From positions 1 through 32,015 of the forward strand of contig CAZKRU010000047.1 in assembly GCA_964555235.1 (NCBI GenBank): 32,015 nt of DNA, in the 5' to 3' direction. This stretch comes from CAZKRU01 sp964555235. Lineage in GTDB: Bacteria > Verrucomicrobiota > Verrucomicrobiia > Methylacidiphilales > CAMAQI01. Shown piece after piece: positions 14,882 to 21,474 of the stretch. A model generated the notes under the pieces. That model saw only the letters and a list, made by a program, of their open reading frames with translations, made no database searches and was not told where the DNA came from. Every line of letters begins with the position of its first letter. Within the stretch, counting starts at the first letter, position 1. A program made the position numbers and the translations under genes.

Positions 14882-14978
14882 GCCACAGAATGCACAGAAA
14901 CCACAAAAGAATAAAATGGTTTTCTGGTTGGCACTAAATTCAGGGGCTATTTTTTGTGATTTCTGTGCATTCTGTGGC
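14882..14978. repeat. Large palindrome with 9-bp periodic arms (copy 3)
   Basis: The 27-bp arms 14882-14908 and 14952-14978 match at 26 of 27 positions as reverse complements. The left arm is three 9-base words: GCCACAGAA, TGCACAGAA and ACCACAAAA. The 43-base loop has no obvious feature. It is the best preserved of four such palindromes here. Confidence 0.88.
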
Positions 14979-14988
14979 CAATCCGTCC

Positions 14989-15015
14989 TTGACTCTCGAC
15001 AGGATCCCCTTTAAG
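14989..15015 (+). promoter_or_regulatory. Possible promoter for the 32-residue basic protein
   Basis: TTGACT (14989-14994) and TTTAAG (15010-15015), with a short 15-base spacer, lie about 34 bases before the ATG at 15049. It follows directly on the palindrome. The -35 is good, but the spacing is suboptimal. Confidence 0.3.
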
Positions 15016-15048
15016 GATCTCCCCCCTCAAACCAACTTAGGAGACATC

Positions 15049-15147
15049 ATGGGTGCATATAAAGGTCGGAAAAACGTACAGATTCGTAAAAAACGCGCCG
15101 CGCGCTATGCTAAGCAAGCTGCCGCAAAGCTTGCTGCCGCGAAATAA
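15049..15147 (+). CDS. Small, very basic protein (32 residues)
   Basis: A 32-residue protein with 12 Lys/Arg residues. The N-terminal half (MGAYKGRKNVQIRKKRAARY) is strongly cationic, and the C-terminal half is an Ala/Lys tail (AKQAAAKLAAAK) like those of histone H1-like proteins. The ATG at 15049 is preceded by AGGAGA with a short spacer, and the preceding palindrome makes any upstream start unlikely. The size and charge recall small ribosomal proteins such as bTHX or nucleoid-binding peptides. I cannot align it to a named family. It is convergent with the next gene, 10 bases between stops. Binding to nucleic acid is a guess from charge alone. Confidence 0.6.
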   Translation: MGAYKGRKNVQIRKKRAARYAKQAAAKLAAAK

Positions 15148-15157
15148 ATTGACGTTG

Positions 15158-15460
15158 TTATTCTTCCCGTTCGACGCGGGAAGCAACTAAACGGGGCGGG
15201 TTTTTCTCTTCCCAGACATTGCGGCATTTCTCACAGAGATAGCCGTAGATCAAAAGACCGGAGGTTTCGTGCCGGTCATCAAATTTAGGCGGATGCACCG
15301 GGCGATGATAGGAACGGTTTCCACAAAGGACCCGATTCTGATCCCAAATATGGCGCATCCATCCATTCTGACGACAGTGCCCGTGAACCAATCGAAGCCG
15401 CCCTTCCATCGCGGCGGCGACTAATTCAGGATGCGTTTCAAATGTAAGGGCTTGGTTCAT
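15158..15460 (-). CDS. Hypothetical Cys/His-rich protein (100 residues)
   Basis: I do not recognise this protein. It is 100 residues, soluble and without a signal. It has many potential metal ligands: HGHC (26-29), HIW, VLCGNRSYHRPVHPP with one Cys and two His, DDRHE, and near the C-terminus YLCEKCRNVWEE, a CxxC knuckle. A zinc-binding fold joining the internal Cys/His cluster to the C-terminal CxxC is plausible. GAGAAG lies a few bases before the ATG at 15460 and supports that start. Its stop is 10 bases from that of the basic protein, and a CTTCCCG/CGGGAAG hairpin sits inside its last codons. No function is proposed. Confidence 0.6.
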   Translation of the reverse strand: MNQALTFETHPELVAAAMEGRLRLVHGHCRQNGWMRHIWDQNRVLCGNRSYHRPVHPPKFDDRHETSGLLIYGYLCEKCRNVWEEKNPPRLVASRVEREE

Positions 15461-15597
15461 TTTCTTCTCTTAAAAGATAGCACCCCTCGGGCCAATTTCA
15501 CCTCGGTGCCCCCTCGTAGAATGCCCTGAATTTCGACTAACAAACCGACTTCCCGCCACTTACAATGGTTTTTATGTTTTTCATAAATTTTTAGCTC

Positions 15598-15623
15598 TGG
15601 CGGGAACACCCCTCCGGGCGTCC
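15598..15623 (+). repeat. Degenerate REP-like unit (GCGG variant)
   Basis: TGGCGGGAACACCCCTCCGG continues into GCGTCC. Apart from two substitutions in the GTAG tetranucleotide and a one-base gap, it follows the consensus TGGTAGGGACGCCTCTCCGA plus GGCGTCC. An inverted TTCCCGCCA lies 40 bases to the left, so this may be a decayed pair. Confidence 0.45.
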
Positions 15624-15683
15624 ATTTTGATGGCAGAATTTGCCAAAATGCGTCTAATTAAAAACCGTAGCCGCACGATGTTG

Positions 15684-15753
15684 AATCAGGAACTCACGAA
15701 CTCAGGAAAAATTGCGTGATCCCGTCTGCTTTTTGTCTCTTGAGTTCCAGATT
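15684..15753. repeat. GGAACTCA-type palindromic element (copy 2)
   Basis: The ends are inverted repeats (AATCAGGAACTCACGA against the complement of 15738-15753, 14 of 16 matching). Its reverse complement aligns end to end with 11567-11636. Here the doubled GGAACTCA-like unit is in the opposite arm. An in-frame GTG at 15716 within it would extend mutS and is rejected as a start. Confidence 0.75.
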
Positions 15754-15823
15754 GATTGAGGCCATGAGATTACCCTCAAGGAAGGCTTTACAGATCCCCG
15801 GCGGGTGCTTGGATGTCGCTCCC

Positions 15824-18337
15824 ATGTCGTCGGATGCACTCACTCCCATGATGCAGCAGTACCGGCGGATCAAGCAGGAGATCCCGCCGGATGCGCTTCT
15901 CTTTTTCCGACTGGGCGACTTCTACGAGCTTTTTTTTGAGGATGCCAAGATCGGCGCAGAACTCCTGGATCTCACGTTGACTCAGCGCCACACCACTCCG
16001 ATGTGTGGAATTCCTCATCACACCGCAGAAGGGTACATCGCGCGATTAATCAAAGCCGGAAAGCGCGTGGCAATTTGTGATCAAATGGAAACCCCTCGTC
16101 CCGGACAAGTCGTTCGTCGTGAGGTGACTCAAATCATCAGTCCCGGAAGTGTCCTCGATGCGAATCTTCTTTCTGCCAAACAAAACAATTACTGCGCCTC
16201 GGTGGTCGCTCAGGATGGCAAGTTTGGACTTGCATATCTCGACCTCAGTACCGGCGAATTCCGTGCGGGCGAATTAGCCACGTGGGAAGAAGCCGAAGAA
16301 ACCCTCAGTCGGATCAATCCCTCCGAACTTATCGCTCCTACCGAAGCGACCTTTTCACAACTCCGAAAATGGCATCCCTACGATGGGTGGACGTTCGCTC
16401 CAGAAGCGGCTCGATTTACCCTCCTCGAACAACTTAAAGTTCAATCCCTTGATGGATTCGGCCTCGCCACATTTCCTGTGGCCGTCGGCGCTGCGGGGGC
16501 TTTGGTTCATTATCTCACACACGAACTCCGTCGCTCGCTCCCTCATGTCAGTCGTATTTCAACCTTTCAACGGGATAATGTCCTCATTGTCGATCCAACG
16601 ACTCGTCGAAATCTCGAACTGGTCGAGCCCTTGCGAGAATCTGCGGTTGATACCACCGCACTTAAAGCGATCGATCGCACGGTGACTTCCGGCGGCGCAC
16701 GATTGCTTCGACATTGGCTTCTTCAACCGTTGCGCGCCCTTCCAGCACTCAAAGCGCGTCAAGCCTCGGTTCATTATTGGCTCGGGCACGAACTCGAGCG
16801 GGAACGCGTTCGCGATTTATTGCGCGAAGTCAAAGACCTGGAGCGTCTGATCGCACGTCTCGCGCAAAACTCCGGTAACGCCCGCGATTTGCATGCGCTC
16901 AAGCGATCCCTGCAACAGCTTCCGTCATTGCGTGAACTTCTCGGTTCCATTGAAATTCCGCTGATTCAAGAATTGACGCAGACCATTGTCCCGCAGCCAG
17001 AACTCATCGAGCTTCTCGAGCGAGCGCTCGTCGATGAACCTCCTCTCGCGGTTAAAGAAGGGGGTCTCATTCGACGCGGCTATCACGCAGAACTCGATGA
17101 ACTCCTCAGTGCTTCAACGCAAGGAAAAGAGTGGCTCGCTCAATTACAACAACGCGAACAGGACCGGACGGGGATTAAATCCCTCAAGATCCGGTACAAT
17201 CAAGTCTTCGGTTACTACATCGAAATCACCAAATCGAATCTCGATGCGGTCCCTACCGACTATCACCGCAAACAGACATTGGTAAATGCGGAACGCTTCA
17301 TTACGCCCGAGCTCAAGGAGATGGAGGGCAAGATTTTGGGAGCGGAAGAGCGATCCCGCCAGTTGGAATACGAGCTTTTTCTGGAACTCCGTCAAGCTGC
17401 GGTGGTCTTGACCTCCGCGATTCAAGCATCCGCCAGCGCCTTGAGTCAGCTCGACGTTCTCGTCGGATGGGGTGCATTGGCGCAAGAACAAAATTATGTT
17501 TGTCCGGTCGTTGAAGATTCCGGCGATTTGGAAATTCGCGAGGGACGCCATCCGGTGATCGAACAGATTCACCTCGCGGAAAAATTTGTTCCGAACGATA
17601 CGCATCTCGACGACACCCAGGCGCGTACGGTTATTTTGACCGGTCCGAACATGGCCGGAAAAAGTACGTATATCCGACAGGTCGCTTTGATCGCGATCCT
17701 CGCGCACACCGGTTGTTACGTTCCCGCCCGGGAAGCGCGTATTGGGTTGCTGGATCGGGTTTTCACACGGGTCGGAGCCAGCGACGATCTTTCGCGCGGT
17801 CAAAGTACCTTCATGATGGAGATGACCGAGACGGCGAATATTTTGAATCACGCCACCAACCGCAGTCTCGTCATTCTCGACGAAATCGGCCGCGGCACCA
17901 GCACCTTTGACGGACTGAGCATCGCTTGGTCCGTCGCAGAATATCTTCACACCAAACTCAAAGCCCGTACCCTCTTCGCAACACATTACCACGAACTGAC
18001 CGAATTGGCCGTGCTGTTACCTGGCGTAAAAAATTGCAACGTCGCCGTCCGCGAGTGGAATGATCAGGTTATCTTCTTGCGAAAAATCGTCGATGGCGGA
18101 ACGGATAAAAGCTACGGGATTCAAGTCGCCCGCCTTGCCGGACTTCCTGGAGAAGTTTTGGAGCGTGCGAAAGAGATTTTGCGAAATCTCGAAGAAGGAG
18201 AGCTGGACGAAACTGGAAAGCCGCGCTTGGGAAAACGCGCCCCTTCGAAAAGCCGCAAGGTAAAAGAAACGCCGCCAGAAGAACTCGACCTCTTTAAGTT
18301 TGCCGGGGCTCGAGCGGAAAAGAAGAAACGTTCATAA
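15824..18337 (+). CDS. mutS: DNA mismatch repair ATPase MutS
   Basis: An 837-residue MutS that recognises mismatches and small loops and starts methyl-independent or -directed repair with MutL. The N-terminal domain has LTPMMQQYRRIKQ and FFRLGDFYELFFEDA with the mismatch-wedging Phe-Tyr-Glu. The connector, core and clamp domains follow. The ATPase has Walker A GPNMAGKST (607-615), SRGQSTFMMEM, Walker B LVILDEIGRGTSTFDG (from 682) and FATHYHELTEL. The C-terminus is basic and short. Met at 15824 best matches family N-termini. ATG 15764 is an alternative, while GTG 15716 lies within a repeat. The gene stands alone between repeats. mutL is not in this window. Confidence 0.96.
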   Translation: MSSDALTPMMQQYRRIKQEIPPDALLFFRLGDFYELFFEDAKIGAELLDLTLTQRHTTPMCGIPHHTAEGYIARLIKAGKRVAICDQMETPRPGQVVRREVTQIISPGSVLDANLLSAKQNNYCASVVAQDGKFGLAYLDLSTGEFRAGELATWEEAEETLSRINPSELIAPTEATFSQLRKWHPYDGWTFAPEAARFTLLEQLKVQSLDGFGLATFPVAVGAAGALVHYLTHELRRSLPHVSRISTFQRDNVLIVDPTTRRNLELVEPLRESAVDTTALKAIDRTVTSGGARLLRHWLLQPLRALPALKARQASVHYWLGHELERERVRDLLREVKDLERLIARLAQNSGNARDLHALKRSLQQLPSLRELLGSIEIPLIQELTQTIVPQPELIELLERALVDEPPLAVKEGGLIRRGYHAELDELLSASTQGKEWLAQLQQREQDRTGIKSLKIRYNQVFGYYIEITKSNLDAVPTDYHRKQTLVNAERFITPELKEMEGKILGAEERSRQLEYELFLELRQAAVVLTSAIQASASALSQLDVLVGWGALAQEQNYVCPVVEDSGDLEIREGRHPVIEQIHLAEKFVPNDTHLDDTQARTVILTGPNMAGKSTYIRQVALIAILAHTGCYVPAREARIGLLDRVFTRVGASDDLSRGQSTFMMEMTETANILNHATNRSLVILDEIGRGTSTFDGLSIAWSVAEYLHTKLKARTLFATHYHELTELAVLLPGVKNCNVAVREWNDQVIFLRKIVDGGTDKSYGIQVARLAGLPGEVLERAKEILRNLEEGELDETGKPRLGKRAPSKSRKVKETPPEELDLFKFAGARAEKKKRS

Positions 18338-18343
18338 TATTTA

Positions 18344-18416
18344 GCCGCAAAAAGCACACGAAACCCAAAAAGAATCCAGAGCTCCAATCTTCTGTGACTT
18401 TTGTGCTTTCTGTGGC
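18344..18416. repeat. Palindrome with 9-bp periodic arms (copy 4)
   Basis: The left arm (GCCGCAAAA, AGCACACGA, AACCCAAAA words) and right arm (CTTCTGTGA, CTTTTGTGC, TTTCTGTGG words) are imperfect complements. The right arm ends TTTCTGTGGCCAATCC, the same as copy 3 (ATTCTGTGGCCAATCC) except for one base. It lies between mutS and glnB. Confidence 0.75.
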
Positions 18417-18433
18417 CAATCCTGACGAATGTC

Positions 18434-18461
18434 TTGACCGCATCGGGATAACCCATAGAAA
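18434..18461 (+). promoter_or_regulatory. Possible sigma-70 type promoter of glnB
   Basis: TTGACC (18434-18439), a 16-base spacer and TAGAAA (18456-18461) lie 23 bases before the glnB ATG. Five of six and four of six bases match the consensus hexamers. The site follows the palindrome immediately, so glnB is probably transcribed independently of mutS. Confidence 0.45.
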
Positions 18462-18484
18462 GCGATACAACAAGCGAGGAAACT

Positions 18485-18829
18485 ATGGGACTCAAAAAAA
18501 TCGAAGCGATTATTAAGCCGTTTAAATTGGAGGAAGTGAAGGAAGCCCTCACGGAGCTCGGACTCCAAGGTCTGACCGTCACGGAAGTCAAAGGATTCGG
18601 ACGCCAAAAGGGTCACACAGAAATTTATCGCGGTAGCGAATACACGGTTGATTTTCTTCCGAAGGTAAAAATCGAAGTCATCCTTCCTGAAGATTTGGTC
18701 GAAAAAGCGGTCGGTTCGATTATCAAAGCGGCGAAGACCGGAAAAATTGGCGATGGAAAAGTTTTCATCTCGAGCATCGACGACGCCATCCGTATCCGCA
18801 CCGAAGAACACGGCGATAAAGCCGTCTGA
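18485..18829 (+). CDS. glnB: Nitrogen regulatory protein PII
   Basis: A 114-residue trimeric PII signal protein that reads 2-oxoglutarate and ATP/ADP and controls nitrogen assimilation. The T-loop is GFGRQKGHTEIYRGSEYTVDF, with Tyr53 matching the uridylylated Tyr51 of E. coli GlnB. The B-loop TGKIGDGKVF binds ATP, and KVKIEVILPED is typical. The extra Gly-Leu at the start accounts for the two-residue offset. A GAGGAAAC segment precedes the ATG. No ammonium transporter follows, so a GlnB role is more likely than the amtB-linked GlnK role. Its stop is 2 bases from that of the convergent PP2C gene, and a glutamine synthetase gene lies 1.5 kb downstream, giving a loose nitrogen cluster. Confidence 0.95.
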   Translation: MGLKKIEAIIKPFKLEEVKEALTELGLQGLTVTEVKGFGRQKGHTEIYRGSEYTVDFLPKVKIEVILPEDLVEKAVGSIIKAAKTGKIGDGKVFISSIDDAIRIRTEEHGDKAV

Positions 18830-18831
18830 TT

Positions 18832-19659
18832 CTAAGCCGGCGCATCGATTTCGATCACCACCGCGGTGGTGTTATCACGTCCTGATTTGGAAAGCGCTTC
18901 TTGGACGATTCGTTGAGCCGGGGGAAGTGCGGCTTGAATCGGATCCGGTTCCCGCAACAATTGCAGCAGGTTTTTGTCCCACAACCCGTCAATCACTCCA
19001 TCGCTGCAAAGTAAAAAAAGATCTCCCGGTTGATAGCCGATGGCACCGACTTGCGGCTCTACAAATTGATGTCCGGCCCCAAGCGCTTTTTGGAGCGCAT
19101 TGCGCCTCGGATGGCTTCGCGCTTCCCGTTCGTTGATCTTTCCCTGCCGCAATAACCATCCAACATGCGTGTCATCGTGGCTAACTTGCTTGAGGCCTCC
19201 CGCCGCAGGAAGATAATAAAGGCGACTGTCTCCAATATGCCCGAAATACATCCACTCGGGAGTAAACCAGCAAAGCGTCAGCGTCGATCCCATTCCGGAG
19301 CACTCCGGATAGTTGGCCCCTAAATAAGAAAGCGCGCGATGTGTTTGAAGAAAGACTTCTTCGAAAAGATCTTGAAAGCCCGGATTCATTCCCGAGACGC
19401 TGCTGCGAAATCCCTTGGGGAGGAGCTTCGTAATTTTTTCGACGGCAATTTTACTCGCAAATTCTCCCGCGTTGGCTCCACCCATTCCATCACTCAAAGC
19501 GAAAACATAATCGGCGGATTCGAACGTCGCCGCCCCAAACTTTCCCAAATACTGAATCATCTCGGCATTGAATGTCAGCGCGAGAAATGCATCTTCGTTA
19601 TTGGGACGAACAGGACCGGGCTGCGAAAGTCCCGTCCATCGAAGCCTCGCGACGCTCAC
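18832..19659 (-). CDS. PP2C-family protein serine/threonine phosphatase
   Basis: A 275-residue soluble metal-dependent phosphatase of the bacterial PP2C (PppA/Stp) type. Motifs in order are NNEDAFL, ALSDGMGGANAGEFAS, GSTLTLCWF, FGHIGDSRLYYL, QVSHDDTHVGWLLRQGKI, RNALQKALGAG, LFLLCSDGVIDGLWD and GRDNTTAVVIEI. All metal-binding Asp positions appear present. It starts with GTG, overlapping the stop of the upstream kinase-like gene as GTGA, so the two are translationally coupled. In bacteria such phosphatases are usually paired with a Ser/Thr kinase; the partner here is an unusual short kinase-like protein. The natural target is unknown. PII and GSII are the near neighbours, but no direct link is shown. 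Confidence 0.92.
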   Translation of the reverse strand: MSVARLRWTGLSQPGPVRPNNEDAFLALTFNAEMIQYLGKFGAATFESADYVFALSDGMGGANAGEFASKIAVEKITKLLPKGFRSSVSGMNPGFQDLFEEVFLQTHRALSYLGANYPECSGMGSTLTLCWFTPEWMYFGHIGDSRLYYLPAAGGLKQVSHDDTHVGWLLRQGKINEREARSHPRRNALQKALGAGHQFVEPQVGAIGYQPGDLFLLCSDGVIDGLWDKNLLQLLREPDPIQAALPPAQRIVQEALSKSGRDNTTAVVIEIDAPA

Positions 19660-20078
19660 GACTTGAGCTCCGGCGGCATGGCAACCGGAGACCGATGACT
19701 CGGATCATCGAGAATGGTTGCGAATTCGAAATCAATCAAACAGAAGCGTCCATCGGTAGCGCGATAGGTCACGTTTCGTTGGGCCGGATCTTCGTGTCGC
19801 ACGCCAAAGGCTTCCAATTCCGCAAAAAGACTCAACCGTTTCGGTTCGCTCAATTGATCCACCCGCTTCCCACAATTTGACGTCACCAGAAGAAGCTGCT
19901 CGGAATCGGTTTCCAGAACTTTCGGAACGAAGGTACATCCCCGTTTTTCCAAATGGCGTAACACCAGAATTTCGTTTTCAAACCGCTCCCGGGCCTGATG
20001 CCCGCGAAAGGTTTTGAAGACGCGGCCATCGTAGGTCATTCGAACGGTGGCGCGGCGCGTATCTTTAACTTCCTCCAT
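19656..20078 (-). CDS. Short RIO/lipopolysaccharide-kinase-like protein
   Basis: A 140-residue protein resembling a minimal kinase of the RIO/Kdo-kinase/aminoglycoside-kinase group. The start MEEVKDTRRATVRMTYDG contains a basic nucleotide-facing strand and RVFKTFRG with a candidate ATP-binding Lys. The middle FENEILVLRHL gives the helix-C Glu. The catalytic loop is GVRHEDPAQRNVTY, where HED-x-x-x-x-N replaces HGD-x-x-x-x-N, and the metal motif is LIDFEFAT (DFE in place of DFG). The normal large C-lobe is missing. I prefer ATG 20078, with GGGAGG upstream, over TTG at 20120. It overlaps the PP2C gene by four bases. It may be an active small kinase or a regulatory pseudokinase. Confidence 0.68.
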   Translation of the reverse strand: MEEVKDTRRATVRMTYDGRVFKTFRGHQARERFENEILVLRHLEKRGCTFVPKVLETDSEQLLLVTSNCGKRVDQLSEPKRLSLFAELEAFGVRHEDPAQRNVTYRATDGRFCLIDFEFATILDDPSHRSPVAMPPELKS

Positions 20079-20163
20079 TTCAACAAGATCCTCCCAGAAA
20101 ATCCGTCGCCCTAAAAGCAATTAATGCCAAAACGTCGTGGGCCCTCAATAATTTCTCGCGTTC

Positions 20164-20179
20164 TGGCATTGAACCTGCT
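20164..20179 (+). promoter_or_regulatory. Possible sigma-54 (-24/-12) promoter of glnA
   Basis: TGGCATTGAACCTGCT has the GG and GC dinucleotides 10 bases apart required by sigma-54 and matches TGGCAC-N5-TTGCT closely. It lies about 125 bases upstream of the glutamine synthetase start and points toward it. Sigma-54 control of glnA is well established in other bacteria; rpoN is not in this window. Confidence 0.4.
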
Positions 20180-20303
20180 TCTTTGTTCGCCGTCGCGTTG
20201 AGCGGGGAATCGTCATCATGATTTTTCGCTTCCCGGGCCGGATTTCCGTCAGAAAAAACGGTCATTCGTAGCGTAAACTTAACCACTAGAAACATCCGAA
20301 AAT

Positions 20304-21326
20304 ATGGCTAAATACAAACTCGAATATATCTGGCTCGATGGTTACACCCCGGTGCCCAACCTCCGTAGCAAAACCCAACTCAAAGAATTTAACAGCTTCC
20401 CGAAACTCGAAGAGCTTCCCCTCTGGGGCTTCGACGGAAGTTCGACCCGTCAGGCCGAAGGACGGAGCTCCGATTGCGTACTCAAACCCGTCGCGGTTTA
20501 CCCCGATACGACTCGCAAGAATGGCGCGCTTGTCATGTGTGAAGTCATGATGCCCGATGGCAAAACTCCGCACGTCAGCAACGGACGCGCAACGATTCTG
20601 GACGATCCCGATGCCTGGTTCGGATTTGAACAGGAATATTTCCTCTATCAAGATGGCCGCCCTCTCGGATTTCCCCCCGAAGGTTACCCAGCTCCTCAGG
20701 GCGAATACTACACCGGCGTCGGTTATAAGAACGTCGGCGACATCGCTCGTAAGATTGTCGAAGAACATCTCGACCTCTGCTTGGATGCCGGAATCAATCA
20801 CGAAGGAATCAATGCGGAAGTCGCCAAAGGTCAGTGGGAATTCCAAATCTTCGGAAAAGGTTCCCGCAAAGCGGCCGATGATGTCTGGGTGGCCCGCTAC
20901 CTCCTCATCCGTCTCTGCGAACAATACTGTGTTGATGTGAACTTTCATTGCAAGCCGCTCGGAAAGGATCTCGATTGGAACGGATCCGGAATGCACTCGA
21001 ATTTCTCGACCAAGCACCTGCGCGAAGTCGGCGGAAAAGAATATTTCGAGAAGCTCATGGCCTCCTTCCAAAAAAATATGGACGAACATATTGCCGTGTA
21101 CGGACCCGACAATCATCTCCGTTTGACCGGACTTCACGAAACTCAATCGATCGACAAGTTCTCGTACGGTGTTGCAGATCGTGGCGCTTCCGTTCGCGTT
21201 CCGCACAGCTTTGTCAACAATGGGTACAAAGGTTACCTCGAAGATCGTCGTCCGAACTCCCAAGGAGACCCGTATCAGATTGCCAGCCGCATTCTGAAAT
21301 CCATCTCCGAAGTTCCTACGAAATAA
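20304..21326 (+). CDS. glnA: Glutamine synthetase, type II (eukaryote-like)
   Basis: A 340-residue GSII enzyme making glutamine from glutamate, ammonia and ATP. It is much shorter than the roughly 470-residue GSI. Signatures are KYKLEYIWLDGYTPVPNLRS at the start, LPLWGFDGSST (39-49), VMCEVMMPDG, WFGFEQEYFLY (Glu metal ligands), GINHEGINAEVAKGQWEFQI, DVNFHCKPL, WNGSGMHSNFST and DRGASVRVP. GSII decamers lack the adenylylation Tyr of GSI, so control is expected at transcription or by feedback. A possible sigma-54 promoter lies upstream and a strong terminator downstream. Bacterial GSII occurs in rhizobia (GlnII), Streptomyces and PVC bacteria. No strong Shine-Dalgarno precedes the ATG. Confidence 0.95.
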   Translation: MAKYKLEYIWLDGYTPVPNLRSKTQLKEFNSFPKLEELPLWGFDGSSTRQAEGRSSDCVLKPVAVYPDTTRKNGALVMCEVMMPDGKTPHVSNGRATILDDPDAWFGFEQEYFLYQDGRPLGFPPEGYPAPQGEYYTGVGYKNVGDIARKIVEEHLDLCLDAGINHEGINAEVAKGQWEFQIFGKGSRKAADDVWVARYLLIRLCEQYCVDVNFHCKPLGKDLDWNGSGMHSNFSTKHLREVGGKEYFEKLMASFQKNMDEHIAVYGPDNHLRLTGLHETQSIDKFSYGVADRGASVRVPHSFVNNGYKGYLEDRRPNSQGDPYQIASRILKSISEVPTK

Positions 21327-21346
21327 TCGAGTCGAATTCGGTTTTG

Positions 21347-21386
21347 AAAAAGGGTGCATCGACAAAGGTCGGTGCGCCCTTTTTCT
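21347..21386 (+). terminator. Intrinsic terminator of glnA
   Basis: AAAAAGGGTGCATCGAC and GTCGGTGCGCCCTTTTT form a 17-bp stem, with two G-T wobbles and an AAAG loop, that ends in TTTTTC. It lies 20 bases after the glnA stop and separates it from the glycosyltransferase. Confidence 0.92.
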
Positions 21387-21474
21387 TTGGAATGAGTTCC
21401 TCGCATGCTGTTGCTGCCAGGTTCGGATCCTTTCCGCTTGCGCTACCCGAGCTCCCAAATTAGGGTCTCCACTT

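Larger units (their letters stand above)
15461..15823. other. Gene-free 363-bp gap upstream of mutS
   Basis: No convincing gene lies here. It contains TTCCCGCCA (15550-15558) and its exact complement TGGCGGGAA (15598-15606). The latter opens a REP-like unit to 15623 with the CTCCG core but GCGG in place of GTAG. The second GGAACTCA element follows (15684-15753). The mutS promoter was not identified. Confidence 0.6.

Noticed and set aside
15716..15823. N-terminal extension of MutS from GTG 15716
   Set aside because: The GTG lies inside the GGAACTCA repeat element and the extra residues do not resemble MutS.
20080..20295. A 71-codon minus-strand frame between the kinase-like gene and glnA
   Set aside because: No ribosome-binding site, no recognisable domain, and it overlaps the kinase start and the likely glnA promoter.
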